Below, one piece after another: positions 24,411 through 33,049 of a DNA stretch of 64,000 bases. How positions within the stretch are numbered: position 1 is the stretch's first letter; every line of letters begins with the position of its first letter. This DNA is from Simkaniaceae bacterium (GTDB taxonomy: Bacteria > Chlamydiota > Chlamydiia > Chlamydiales > JACRBE01), in the NCBI GenBank assembly GCA_022763045.1, contig JALEGI010000002.1:85368-149367 (forward strand), written 5' to 3'. Position numbers and translations under genes: made by a program. The notes beneath the pieces are model-generated. The model worked only from the letters and a program-made list of their open reading frames with translations. It had not been told where the DNA came from and searched no databases.

Positions 24411-25457
24411 ATGATAAAAAAACTCATTTTTTTGCTTCTTTTTTGCTCGCTTCAAGCAGCAAATTTTCGTGGAATTCACGAGCTCTATCAAGATGTAATG
24501 GTCAATAATCACTTCATGAGAAAAGGGGTGCGGGAATGTCACAAGCGTTATGAAATCCTGCGTGATGTCTTTGACCTTTACGATCGCCCATTCACCATAC
24601 TCGACATTGGTGCTGCACAGGGTTATTTCTGCTTTCGAGCAGCGCATGATTATGATGCTACCTGTGTGATGATTGAAAATGGCTATTCTCCCGGTGATCG
24701 CTCTGGGGATTTGCTTGTTGAGCTGTGTGAAGAAAACGATCAGTTAGGCAGACTTGTTGTCTTGAAAACGACAATTAACACAGAAAAGCTCAGGCGCTTA
24801 GGAGAATGTGAGCATTTTGACGTCGTGCTTGCCCTTGATATCCTTCCCCATCTTCGTGGAGATTTTAAGGAGAATGTACAGGCAATTTTATCACTTGGTG
24901 ACAATGTCTTGATTGAGACTTCAACAGACATTGAATACCATATGGGAGACTATGTCGGCTCTCTCGGTGGTGAGCTTTTAGGAGTAGCTTCTCGCCACTC
25001 GAGTGTTGAGGGGCTCGGTGAGATCTATTGGTTTGAGCAAAACCGCACGAACTTAAAAAAGAGGCATTGGTATGCCAAGGCCTCAAATCGCTACACAATT
25101 GAGAGCGATTTTTTCGAAAAATTTCTCATCAAAGACGATGTATTTGATATCGACAAGCTCTTTGAATGGATCCCGGGAATCAATTTGATGACTTTTAAGG
25201 CCCTCAATGGCGCTTATCCAAACCTCGACTTTCTAAATAAGAAGCTACTAGAACTAAAATGGGATGAAGTGAATGACCCAATGCCTTGGGAAATCATTAT
25301 TGGGGGTGATCGCGTAGCGTTGATCCGCGATAAAGAGCACCCTCCTGTATGGAGCCATCGCGATGCAAAGCGCTTTTGCTACCGCATTTTAAAAGCCGAT
25401 AGCAGACGATTGGATAAATTGATGCAGAGCATGAGAAAGTATGTTAGGCCCTATTGA
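24411..25457 (+). CDS. Exported SAM-dependent methyltransferase-like protein
   Basis: The 348-residue protein opens with a clear signal peptide (MIKKLIFLLLFCSLQAA) and then has a class I methyltransferase core. FTILDIGAAQGYFCFRAA (about 61-78) is motif I. VVLALDILPHL (about 144-154) is the post-II region, with VLIETSTDIEY after it. SAM is cytosolic, so a secreted methyltransferase is unusual and parallels the exported glycosyltransferases around it. I infer methylation of a sugar or glycan. It could also act in the host if secreted further. A 20-base gap follows the HExxH gene. Confidence 0.75.
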   Translation: MIKKLIFLLLFCSLQAANFRGIHELYQDVMVNNHFMRKGVRECHKRYEILRDVFDLYDRPFTILDIGAAQGYFCFRAAHDYDATCVMIENGYSPGDRSGDLLVELCEENDQLGRLVVLKTTINTEKLRRLGECEHFDVVLALDILPHLRGDFKENVQAILSLGDNVLIETSTDIEYHMGDYVGSLGGELLGVASRHSSVEGLGEIYWFEQNRTNLKKRHWYAKASNRYTIESDFFEKFLIKDDVFDIDKLFEWIPGINLMTFKALNGAYPNLDFLNKKLLELKWDEVNDPMPWEIIIGGDRVALIRDKEHPPVWSHRDAKRFCYRILKADSRRLDKLMQSMRKYVRPY

Positions 25458-25488
25458 CAAAGGGGGAGTGAATCCGTAGAGTGAGGCC

Positions 25489-26271
25489 ATGAAGCGCCAT
25501 CACCTACAAGTCATTGTTGCCCTGATCGTCACTCTGATGCTCCCCCTGTTTTTCCTCAAACGCTACGCCATGTTCAAATCTAAAAAGCACCGCTCTGTCG
25601 CAACAGCACAAATAGACAGCAGCTATGGCCACACAATATCTGAGAAGACCTTTGTTGTAATTGTCCCAGTGACACACGAAACAACTGATCTCAAGCATCA
25701 AATGCAGTCGATACTCTCGCAGCAATATGGCCATTATCGCACCTACTATCTTGTCAATCCAGAGACAGCAAATACCCTTGAAGATCTGCTTGAAAGAGAG
25801 GGAGAGCGCGCGCGCTGCTCAGTGGAGGTGATTGGTCAATCTGAGAGTATGATTGAGCGCTACAGTAAAATCATTCAGCGTTGTGCGGATGACGAAATCA
25901 TCGTGCACATGAGCAGTAATGACTGGTTTGCGGCAGATAATGTGCTGGACCTACTCAATCACATCTATTGCACCGAAGATATTTGGTTGACCTATGGGCA
26001 ATACCTCGACCAGCTCACCAATCGCAAGGGACTTGCTCACAATCGCGCAGCTAAGTCGTGGAGTGTGAAACGCTCGCAGCAGACAAACTGGATGCAAGCG
26101 CCGTTTAAAACCTTCTACGCTTCAGTTTTTAAATTATTATCGCCAGAGGAGATCGAGCGTCTCAAAGACAAAAGCTTTGATGAAACGTTTCATCATCTGC
26201 TTAAGCCGATGGCTCAACTCTCGCGCAAGCATATTAGGTTTGTTCCAGATGTGCTATCTATTCACAATTAG
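25489..26271 (+). CDS. Degenerate membrane-anchored GT2-like protein
   Basis: This 260-residue member of the anchored GT2 group starts MKRHHLQVIVALIVTLMLPLFFLK. The fold is recognisable (FVVIVPVTHETTDLKHQMQSILSQQYG, IWLTYGQYLDQL, FKTFYASVFKLL). However, the usual DGDDW metal site reads MSSNDW (near 143-148), the IYIDDxSxDGT block is missing, and the FYPxxxDxAxMLPM block is blurred. It is therefore probably inactive or has changed function. It ends ten bases before an orphan gene with a strong ribosome-binding site, so it may be transcribed with it. Confidence 0.7.
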   Translation: MKRHHLQVIVALIVTLMLPLFFLKRYAMFKSKKHRSVATAQIDSSYGHTISEKTFVVIVPVTHETTDLKHQMQSILSQQYGHYRTYYLVNPETANTLEDLLEREGERARCSVEVIGQSESMIERYSKIIQRCADDEIIVHMSSNDWFAADNVLDLLNHIYCTEDIWLTYGQYLDQLTNRKGLAHNRAAKSWSVKRSQQTNWMQAPFKTFYASVFKLLSPEEIERLKDKSFDETFHHLLKPMAQLSRKHIRFVPDVLSIHN

Positions 26272-26281
26272 GAGGGAAAAT

Positions 26282-27646
26282 ATGGAATCAATACAAAAAT
26301 CAAATAACTATGGGGCTGACCCTAGTCAACTTCCCTCCCAAATGATGCAATCTTTTAAGGATCAGATTGGGTTAATTGTAGAACATGGAGTCACAAAGAC
26401 GATTGGCTGGAAACAGGTTTACAATATGGCTGGGATGTTCAATGAGATGTTAACGGAATTGACAGGTATGAATAACAGCGGCCCATATCAAGGTCAATTA
26501 GCTGGCTCTATTCAGGCGCTGCAAGCGATAACAAGTGGTGGTTTTTTTCATGATCAAAGTCAGGGCACAGGTACAAGTACCAATAACTCAATATTCAAGA
26601 CAGATAATTGTTATGATGGAAATGATGGAATTAATGGGGCAAAAGCTGGAAATGTTGGCAAACTTCAAGATCTTTTTGTAAATTTGAATAATCAGCTAAA
26701 TATAGATACTGGAGTAGCGGGATATACTCCGGGCGACTATCAATCGATAATCACAACTTGTTTCGACAATATTAAAAATCTATTTAATTCTGATATAGAT
26801 TACCCACAACAGACTTTATTAGCCATACAAGAGCAGGTTACTGGACTGGGTAATCTAGTAGTTACTGATGGATCAGTTCCATCTGATGTTTCTTCACTTC
26901 TAAGAAACTTATCCACCTATGTGAATAATGTCACATATAACTGTAATGTTGGATATCCAGAGGGAAATTCTTTCAATTCTATGAAAAATTCCACAGTCAA
27001 TGAGACAACATCAAATGACATGAAGTTTCAGATTCTGGACAATGTATTTCAACAGGTTAGTGATAAGCTATCTCTTGCTGCTTCGGGAAACTCTATTCCA
27101 CAGAGCGAACAACAAATTACATACACTACACAAGCAACCTATTCGCAAGCGGTCCAGAATGTCAATACTCTTATAGGAGAGCTTCAAACTGATTTAGGAA
27201 AAGGGGAAGTCAATAACACTTTAATAAATCAATTATATGATGCTTTAGGCACTCTTTCAGATGCTCTAATAAATAGTCCGTTATTTTGTTCACTACAATT
27301 CAGTCCCCACGCTTGGGTAACTCCACAAAATTATCCATCTGTCATGCGCACAGTGCGCAATTCCATAATTTGCCCCTTAAACTTGATAGATCACATGATG
27401 AGAAATTTAGATGTGATTCCTGATGATCCTTCTAATACTTTGAATATGTTGACTTCATGTTTTGGCACATATCCAAATGACCCAAGTGCGGGTATCTATT
27501 CAGGACAATGGGCTGGTTCACCGCCTCCACTTCAAACTATGAAAGATGCTACTACCCTTGAGCCTCCAATTACATGGGGACCAACAATGTTAAATCTCGA
27601 TGAGTCGGGGGTTCTGGAGAAAAACCCTACAAAAAAACCAACTTAA
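26282..27646 (+). CDS. Unknown Asn/Gln-rich protein, 454 residues
   Basis: I do not recognise this protein. It lacks a signal peptide and membrane helices, and is rich in Asn, Gln, Ser, Thr and Gly with few charges. Examples are LTELTGMNNSGPYQGQLAGS, with helical stretches such as QAVQNVNTLIGELQTDLG. Codon use is more AT-rich than in the neighbours. A near-perfect AGGAGGG ribosome-binding site lies seven bases before the ATG. Composition and leader resemble the gene at 62516, suggesting a family of non-Sec secreted or structural proteins. Type III secretion is a speculation. The 3' end overlaps uvrD by four bases, convergently. Confidence 0.7.
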   Translation: MESIQKSNNYGADPSQLPSQMMQSFKDQIGLIVEHGVTKTIGWKQVYNMAGMFNEMLTELTGMNNSGPYQGQLAGSIQALQAITSGGFFHDQSQGTGTSTNNSIFKTDNCYDGNDGINGAKAGNVGKLQDLFVNLNNQLNIDTGVAGYTPGDYQSIITTCFDNIKNLFNSDIDYPQQTLLAIQEQVTGLGNLVVTDGSVPSDVSSLLRNLSTYVNNVTYNCNVGYPEGNSFNSMKNSTVNETTSNDMKFQILDNVFQQVSDKLSLAASGNSIPQSEQQITYTTQATYSQAVQNVNTLIGELQTDLGKGEVNNTLINQLYDALGTLSDALINSPLFCSLQFSPHAWVTPQNYPSVMRTVRNSIICPLNLIDHMMRNLDVIPDDPSNTLNMLTSCFGTYPNDPSAGIYSGQWAGSPPPLQTMKDATTLEPPITWGPTMLNLDESGVLEKNPTKKPT

Positions 27647-29706
27647 ACCACTTGAAGCTTAGCGTATTTTGCAACGAGCGTCTTGGTCGAGTTCAGGTCA
27701 TGAAAGTGGACATCGACTGTGGGTCCCAAAGAGGTTGTGTAGGCCTTTTGCACGGTTCCTAGACCAAAACTTTGGTGTTTTACAGTTGCGCCAGGCTCAA
27801 GCTCTCCAGAGGATTCTTGCACCTCAATAAAGCCGCCATCTTTTTCCACATACTGATTGGGCAGCTCCTGAAAAAAGCGCGAGGGGCGCATGAATTTAGG
27901 CGTACCCCAAATGAGGCGATATTTACTCGCCGTCATATAGAGGTAGCGTTTTGCGCGCGTCATCGCTACATAACAAAGACGGCGCTCCTCTTCGATTCCC
28001 TCTTCAACGCAGTTGATATGGGGGAAAAGATCCTCTTCCATCCCCACAACAAAGGCAGTGGTGAATTCAAGTCCCTTGCCGTTGTGCACGGTCATCAATT
28101 TAATTGATTCGCCAATTTGCTTTTCATCGGCCGATGATTTGAGCGTCAGCTCTTCAAGAAAGCTCATAAGGGTCGCATCGTGGTTGTCCTCTTCAAACTC
28201 AGCAGCCTTATTAATCAGCTCGTCGAGGTTCGCGCGCCTGTCATCAAAGGTATCGGGATCCTCACGCAAGTAGCCGAGATACTCTGAGCGCTCGATCGCA
28301 TTCAGGACAATCTCGGGGAGTGGAATTTTCTCGGCAACATCTTTTTGTAGTAGACGAATCACAGCAACAAAGTGGCGTAGCCCCTCTGTTTGTCGAGGTG
28401 AGAGTTTCATCTCCTCGCCCTCTAAGATCTTCTCGCAAAGCTCCATGATTGGAATTTGATGCCCTTCCGCATGCGTGTGCATGTTGGTAATTGTCTTATT
28501 GCCAATTCCGCGCTTGGGAATATTGATCATGCGTGCAAATGAGAGGAAATCGTAGGGGGAGACTGAGAGACGTAGCAGAGCGAGAATATCTTTGATTTCG
28601 CGCCTTTGGTAAAACGAGATGCCTCCAATAATGACGTAGGGTAGATTCGCGCGCAAAAGGGCGTCCTCATAGGAGCGCGATTGGGCATTGACGCGGTAGA
28701 AAATGACCGTCTCATCGAGGGTTGTCTCGCCTCGGCGCAACCGATCTTCGATTTGCTCGATCACATAGTCTGCCTCTTCACGGTCATTGCCCGCCAGATA
28801 CGTTTTTATCTTTTCTCCCTCACCAAGGTCGCTCCACAGATTTTTTTCGTAGCGGCTGGTGTTCTCCTCGATCACCGCGTTGGCAGCATTCAAGATATTT
28901 TGGGTTGAGCGGTAATTTTGATCGAGTGTGATCACTTTTGCGCCAGGAAAGTCCTCTTCAAATTGCAAGATATTGCGCACATTGGCACCGCGAAAAGAGT
29001 AGATCGACTGATCGGGGTCGCCGACGACAAATAGATTGTTGTGTGCGGCGCAAAGCAGCTTGATGAGCTTGTATTGGGCGTGATTGGTGTCTTGGTACTC
29101 ATCGATTAGAATAAATGCCCAACGCTTTTGGTAGTGCTCTCGCTTTTCGGCATCATTTTCCAGTAATTCAATCGTTTTCACAAGAAGATCATCAAAATCC
29201 ATCGCATTTGAGGTTTTGAGAAGCTGTTCATAGCGCTCATAAACCGCAAGAGTGAGCTGATCGTCATCAGGAACCGTGAGGTCGTTTTTTGCCTTTGAGA
29301 TCGCCGCCTTGATGGAGCGCACCATGCTCTTGTCGGCCTTCACCTCAAGTGAGGCGAGAGCATTTTTTATCACCGTTTCACTATCTTGCGCATCGTAGAT
29401 GGTAAAGTTTTGCTCCATCGATTCGCGCAAAACAGCAGCGCAGAGGGAGTGAAAGGTTGAGATCCACACATTCTGGCTACAGAGCTGTTTGATGCGCGAT
29501 TGCATCTCTGCTGCCGCTTTGTTTGTGAAGGTGAGACCGAGAATTTCGTGAGCGGGCACGCCCACTTCGATAAGATGGGCGATGCGGTGAGTGACAACGC
29601 GCGTTTTTCCAGAGCCAGCCCCTGCTAAAACAAGGAGTGGCCCCTCGACGTGCTCAACACATTTTTCTTGAACGGGATTTAACATAGCAACAATACTACC
29701 GTACAT
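27643..29706 (-). CDS. pcrA: UvrD/PcrA-type DNA helicase
   Basis: This superfamily 1A 3'-5' helicase acts in repair and replication. The 687-residue protein contains the Walker A motif AGAGSGKT (29-36), GLTFTNKAAAEM, the DEYQDTN Walker B motif (about 218-224), VVGDPDQSIYSFRGA, LDQNYRST, VHNGKGLEF (motif V) and YVAMTRAKRYLYM (motif VI). Its C-terminal tail ends in a Tudor-like segment (GATVKHQSFGLGTV) typical of PcrA/UvrD. Two starts are possible. ATG 29706 has a GGAA site upstream and overlaps the neighbour by 11 bases. ATG 29685 (MLNPVQ) is closer to most homologues. Confidence 0.95.
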   Translation of the reverse strand: MYGSIVAMLNPVQEKCVEHVEGPLLVLAGAGSGKTRVVTHRIAHLIEVGVPAHEILGLTFTNKAAAEMQSRIKQLCSQNVWISTFHSLCAAVLRESMEQNFTIYDAQDSETVIKNALASLEVKADKSMVRSIKAAISKAKNDLTVPDDDQLTLAVYERYEQLLKTSNAMDFDDLLVKTIELLENDAEKREHYQKRWAFILIDEYQDTNHAQYKLIKLLCAAHNNLFVVGDPDQSIYSFRGANVRNILQFEEDFPGAKVITLDQNYRSTQNILNAANAVIEENTSRYEKNLWSDLGEGEKIKTYLAGNDREEADYVIEQIEDRLRRGETTLDETVIFYRVNAQSRSYEDALLRANLPYVIIGGISFYQRREIKDILALLRLSVSPYDFLSFARMINIPKRGIGNKTITNMHTHAEGHQIPIMELCEKILEGEEMKLSPRQTEGLRHFVAVIRLLQKDVAEKIPLPEIVLNAIERSEYLGYLREDPDTFDDRRANLDELINKAAEFEEDNHDATLMSFLEELTLKSSADEKQIGESIKLMTVHNGKGLEFTTAFVVGMEEDLFPHINCVEEGIEEERRLCYVAMTRAKRYLYMTASKYRLIWGTPKFMRPSRFFQELPNQYVEKDGGFIEVQESSGELEPGATVKHQSFGLGTVQKAYTTSLGPTVDVHFHDLNSTKTLVAKYAKLQVV

Positions 29707-30628
29707 TGCACTTTTCCATGAAATCTAAAATGGTTTCTATACGCTGCACATAGGTGTGATTATCTCGTACAAAGTCCATTAAGGCAAAAAGCTCCTCTTC
29801 TTTGAGCGATTTCATACGCTTTTCCGCAGCAGTAAAGAGCTTCGATTCGCTCTCTTCATAGACAATACGATCACCAAAGAGCTCAGCAACACGCTTTGAA
29901 TTGGTGATTCCCATTTGGCCGTAGCTAATATTTTTGAAAATGCGACAGGGAATATAGCCCTTCTCTTTTTGCCACTTTCCAACAATTGTTGGAGCCATGT
30001 AGGCATTGCGGATGAAATCGATATGTTCAGCAATCTCAATCCCCCGCTTTTTGGCAACCTCACGCTTGGATTTTTTAAAAAATGGCTCGAGCTGACCAAT
30101 ATTTCCATGTTCACCATCGCAAATCGTTCCGACCCAAGCAACATAGTTAGAGCGCTCGATTCCCTTGATCGATTTTTTTATCGTATCAATTTCATTTGGA
30201 AGCTGATCGGTAGCCCAAGGCATATATAATGTTTTGTTTTCCAGGTCGTAGTAGATGCAAGGGGCAATTTTTTTAGCTGTTTTACGAGAGAGCACATCAT
30301 CTGTATACACTTGCAGTTTGCATCCATTGATTCCTTTGTATTTAGGATCATCACAATTGTGCAAGACATACACGCAATCTTGTCTCAGCGGAATTTTTTT
30401 ATCGACTTGCCCTTCAGTGATGAAGAGAGAGTTTTTAAAGTTGTAAAGAGATTGATCATCCTCGTCGTCAAGCCAGAGGGTCTTGTAGCCCATGTGATTG
30501 AAGGCGCGAAAAAAGGCCTCGTGGATGTACGAGTGGGTGTGGCTATGCAGTTTATGTCCCCATATAACGACTTGATCAAACGCATGGAGAGAGGCGCAAG
30601 TAGCAAATAAAAATAGTAACTTTTTCAT
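29696..30628 (-). CDS. Exported glycosyltransferase-like protein
   Basis: The 310-residue protein has a signal peptide (MKKLLFLFATCASLHAF). The body starts QVVIWGHKLHSHTHSYIHEAFFRAFNHMGY and contains IPCRIFKNISYGQMGITNS near 230, which resembles the donor-binding end of GT-B glycosyltransferases where the terminal sugar nucleotide sits. No full family signature is evident, so the class is uncertain. It sits between uvrD and a GT2 gene (overlaps of 11 and 4 bases), in a minus-strand run with GT2, lipoprotein GT2 and GT6. Confidence 0.6.
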   Translation of the reverse strand: MKKLLFLFATCASLHAFDQVVIWGHKLHSHTHSYIHEAFFRAFNHMGYKTLWLDDEDDQSLYNFKNSLFITEGQVDKKIPLRQDCVYVLHNCDDPKYKGINGCKLQVYTDDVLSRKTAKKIAPCIYYDLENKTLYMPWATDQLPNEIDTIKKSIKGIERSNYVAWVGTICDGEHGNIGQLEPFFKKSKREVAKKRGIEIAEHIDFIRNAYMAPTIVGKWQKEKGYIPCRIFKNISYGQMGITNSKRVAELFGDRIVYEESESKLFTAAEKRMKSLKEEELFALMDFVRDNHTYVQRIETILDFMEKCNVR

Positions 30629-31527
30629 TCTTCATATCCAAATTTTTCCTGGCAGAGAACGCAGTCTGAGCGCAGGCAGTAGGTTTTTGGGTTGTGGTAG
30701 AGAGGTCTATAGGGCTGCCGACCACGAACAAGGCGATCGACCCACATCTGTTTGTGTTTACTTACAAAGTGTTCGCTTATCGCATTGTTATCATTGTAGG
30801 TGTAGAGCACCTCTTTGATAAATTTGTGGCGGTGTGCAGCCATCTCAATCATTGGCATCATTGAAGTTAAATCCCATGACATCGGCATATACTCGCCATT
30901 TGTCATCAAATCTTCCTTGGCAATTCGCTTGAAGAGCCACGCTTTGAATGTTTTCAAGTGAGAGGGGATGTCATCAAACTTTCGAAAGGCGTTGTTTTTG
31001 ACAACAGCACTAGGGAAGGGGCGGCAAAAGCCGATATTCCCGCTGTTTTTCTCCCGATATTGGCCGTAAGTGAGCCAAACCTCAGGACGATACTTGTTGT
31101 AGGCGCGATTGAGAGTTTTGAGCACCTGGTCATTGTCCAGCGCATCATCGCCATCGACAATCACAATCACATCATCATCTTCAGCATGCTTCTCGATTGC
31201 AGTCACGTAGTTTCCGCATGGGCGCTTGCGCACCTCATTGTCTATGATTGTAACAAGGTCTCCCTTCGGGTGCTTTTTCACAATCTCTCGGACCATTTCA
31301 AGCGTACGATCACTAGATTGATCGTTCATATAGACCACATAGAAATTGTCATACTCTTGGTCAAGAATGCTCTTGAGATTCCATTCGCAATACTTTTCAT
31401 TGTTGAATGAGCCGACATAAATTCCAAAACGTTGAGGGGTGCGCGAAATCAACATTCCCCCTGTAAAGCCAACAAAAACCAGTGCTAGAATCGAGAAAAA
31501 AACTGCGCGTCGCGTTTTGGTATTCAT
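30625..31527 (-). CDS. Membrane-anchored GT2 glycosyltransferase
   Basis: The 300-residue protein has an N-terminal hydrophobic anchor (AVFFSILALVFVGFTGGML) and then a GT2 domain: IYVGSFNNEKYCEWNLKSIL, VYMNDQSSDRT, IVDGDDAL near 124, VWLTYGQY and SHLKTFKAWLFKRI. The family's HLRTF region is kept and the DGD site is intact, so activity is plausible. A partial repeat module falls in the anchor codons (31458-31473). The C-terminus has four cysteines (YCLRSDCVLCQEKF), which could bind metal or form disulphides if exported. It is chained to neighbours by overlaps of four bases and one base. Confidence 0.82.
   Translation of the reverse strand: MNTKTRRAVFFSILALVFVGFTGGMLISRTPQRFGIYVGSFNNEKYCEWNLKSILDQEYDNFYVVYMNDQSSDRTLEMVREIVKKHPKGDLVTIIDNEVRKRPCGNYVTAIEKHAEDDDVIVIVDGDDALDNDQVLKTLNRAYNKYRPEVWLTYGQYREKNSGNIGFCRPFPSAVVKNNAFRKFDDIPSHLKTFKAWLFKRIAKEDLMTNGEYMPMSWDLTSMMPMIEMAAHRHKFIKEVLYTYNDNNAISEHFVSKHKQMWVDRLVRGRQPYRPLYHNPKTYCLRSDCVLCQEKFGYEE
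31458..31473 (+). repeat. Partial B module inside GT2 gene
   Basis: CCCTGTAAAGCCAAC shares the core and lies antisense to the gene, where it is read as VGFTGG. The pyrimidine flank is weak, so this could be chance. Confidence 0.4.
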
Positions 31528-32330
31528 TACAAGGACTCCAGAGGTTGATAGGGCGTCAAACCACGAATATAAAGGTCCAAAGCGCGTTGAAAGTGTTTAC
31601 TTTTGCGAAAATCGCTAATCGGATTGTCGTCGTTATAGATGTACAAAACCCTAGGGATAAAGGTAAAATGATCGCGCGCCATCTCAATCATTGGCAGCAT
31701 CATTGCCATATCCCAAGTCATTGGATAAAATTGTCCATTAAAGAGAAGATCCTCTTTTTTAATTTTTTTGAACAGTCCCGCATAAAATGTGCGCAGATGA
31801 GAGGGAATCTCCAGGTGTTGGCGAAAGCTATTTTGGTTTACAATCTCAACCGGCATTGGCTTACAAAAGCCCTCCATCCCACTATTTTTTTCGCGCATCT
31901 GCCCGTAGGTCATCCATACATCTTGCGTTGAATAGACTTCGTTGAGATGAGTGAGTACATCCTCATCAGCAAGAAAATCGTCACCATCTAGTAGCACAAC
32001 AATTTCGTTATCTTTGATATGGCCGTGAATCGAAGTGTAGATATTTTTCAGGGCGCCACAACGCTCATTGTTGTTGAAAAGGGTCACCCTCTCACCCTTG
32101 GGGTGAGTTGCAATCAACTTCTCAACGCCCTCGCCTGTGCCATCAGTTGATACATCGTTGACATAGATAACTCTGTAGTTCTCATAGCGCTGATTTAGAG
32201 CGCCAGTCAGGTTTTCCTCATAGTAGGCTGCGTTGTTGTATGAGCAGATCAAAATCACAAAGGGTTTCTGCTCTGGTTTCGAACAGCCGGAAAGGAAAAC
32301 GGCAAAAAGCAAGAGAAAAAAACGTTTCAT
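31527..32330 (-). CDS. Lipoprotein GT2 glycosyltransferase
   Basis: The 267-residue protein begins MKRFFLLLFAVFLSGCSKPEQ, a textbook type II signal with lipobox LSGC (Cys16). A complete GT2 domain follows at once: FVILICSYNNAAYYEENL, IYVNDVSTDGT, LLDGDDFL (about 117-124), VWMTYGQM, SHLRTFYAGLF and MMLPMIEMARDH. The sequence argues for a membrane-tethered transferase outside the cytoplasm, where nucleotide sugars are normally absent. It is one of the best-preserved copies of the five-member GT2 group here. It overlaps GT6 as ATGA and its stop abuts the next GT2. Confidence 0.88.
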   Translation of the reverse strand: MKRFFLLLFAVFLSGCSKPEQKPFVILICSYNNAAYYEENLTGALNQRYENYRVIYVNDVSTDGTGEGVEKLIATHPKGERVTLFNNNERCGALKNIYTSIHGHIKDNEIVVLLDGDDFLADEDVLTHLNEVYSTQDVWMTYGQMREKNSGMEGFCKPMPVEIVNQNSFRQHLEIPSHLRTFYAGLFKKIKKEDLLFNGQFYPMTWDMAMMLPMIEMARDHFTFIPRVLYIYNDDNPISDFRKSKHFQRALDLYIRGLTPYQPLESL

Positions 32331-33049
32331 TTGCGCATCTCCTGATGATTTTTTTCAATGACCATCAACTTCGGTGAATAGGGGAGTTGATAGGCATCAG
32401 AAAAGCAATAAGCTGGGGGCAGTACAAGTGTTGGAGGGAAATTGATAAAGTAGCGATTTAGGTGGCTCTCATCGTGCCACGCGGCAATGTAGTTTGCGCG
32501 CAAATCGGTCTCGATATTCTCGACATTTGTCTTGAGAAGGTGTAGGAATTTCTCTCTTTTCCCCCCATAGAAGCCGCCAGCAAAATAGATGAGCTCCTCT
32601 TGATCGCTCACATAGGCGCTTGAATTGAGATTTTTCTCATACGTACCGCGCTGATTGTAATACCCAGGGTGTTTCGTTCCCACGAGGTCGCTGAGAATTT
32701 CATCCCCTACCGCATCGACAAAGAGCATATCGGCATCACAGGCATAGATGTAGTCGAGGTTTTCAAAGAGCTTTTTCTCTCTCAGGTAGCACTCAAAGCG
32801 TTTGAGGGTATCATTTGGCCAGCCCAGACGTTTTTGCTCGATGCGCACAATGTCGGGCGCATCTTGAATTTTTTGATCTGTGAAAACAAAAAACGTCACT
32901 TTGTGATTTTTGAGAAAGTGTTTGCGAGCAGAAGAGATCATCTCTTCCGCATAGGCTGCATATTTGCCAGTTGCCATCACACAAAGACCCACCTCCTTTG
33001 CGCAAACAAAAGAAAAAGCGATGAGAAAAAAAACAAGAAATCGCTTCAT
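32327..33049 (-). CDS. Exported GT6 glycosyltransferase, ABO blood-group-like
   Basis: The 240-residue protein has a signal peptide (MKRFLVFFLIAFSFVCA) and then a near-complete GT6 domain like human ABO and alpha-1,3-galactosyltransferase. Key blocks are YIYACDADMLFVDAVGDEIL (a DXD site as in vertebrates, where most bacterial GT6 have NXN), GTKHPGYYNQ, YFAGGFYGG at the donor-specificity loop, AAWHDESHLNRYF, LPPAYC and EKNHQEMRK. It should transfer Gal or GalNAc in alpha-1,3 linkage. The glycine after AG in the loop matches the A (GalNAc) type rather than B. The ATG at 33049 gives the signal. An upstream in-frame start at 33109 is unlikely. Confidence 0.92.
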   Translation of the reverse strand: MKRFLVFFLIAFSFVCAKEVGLCVMATGKYAAYAEEMISSARKHFLKNHKVTFFVFTDQKIQDAPDIVRIEQKRLGWPNDTLKRFECYLREKKLFENLDYIYACDADMLFVDAVGDEILSDLVGTKHPGYYNQRGTYEKNLNSSAYVSDQEELIYFAGGFYGGKREKFLHLLKTNVENIETDLRANYIAAWHDESHLNRYFINFPPTLVLPPAYCFSDAYQLPYSPKLMVIEKNHQEMRK

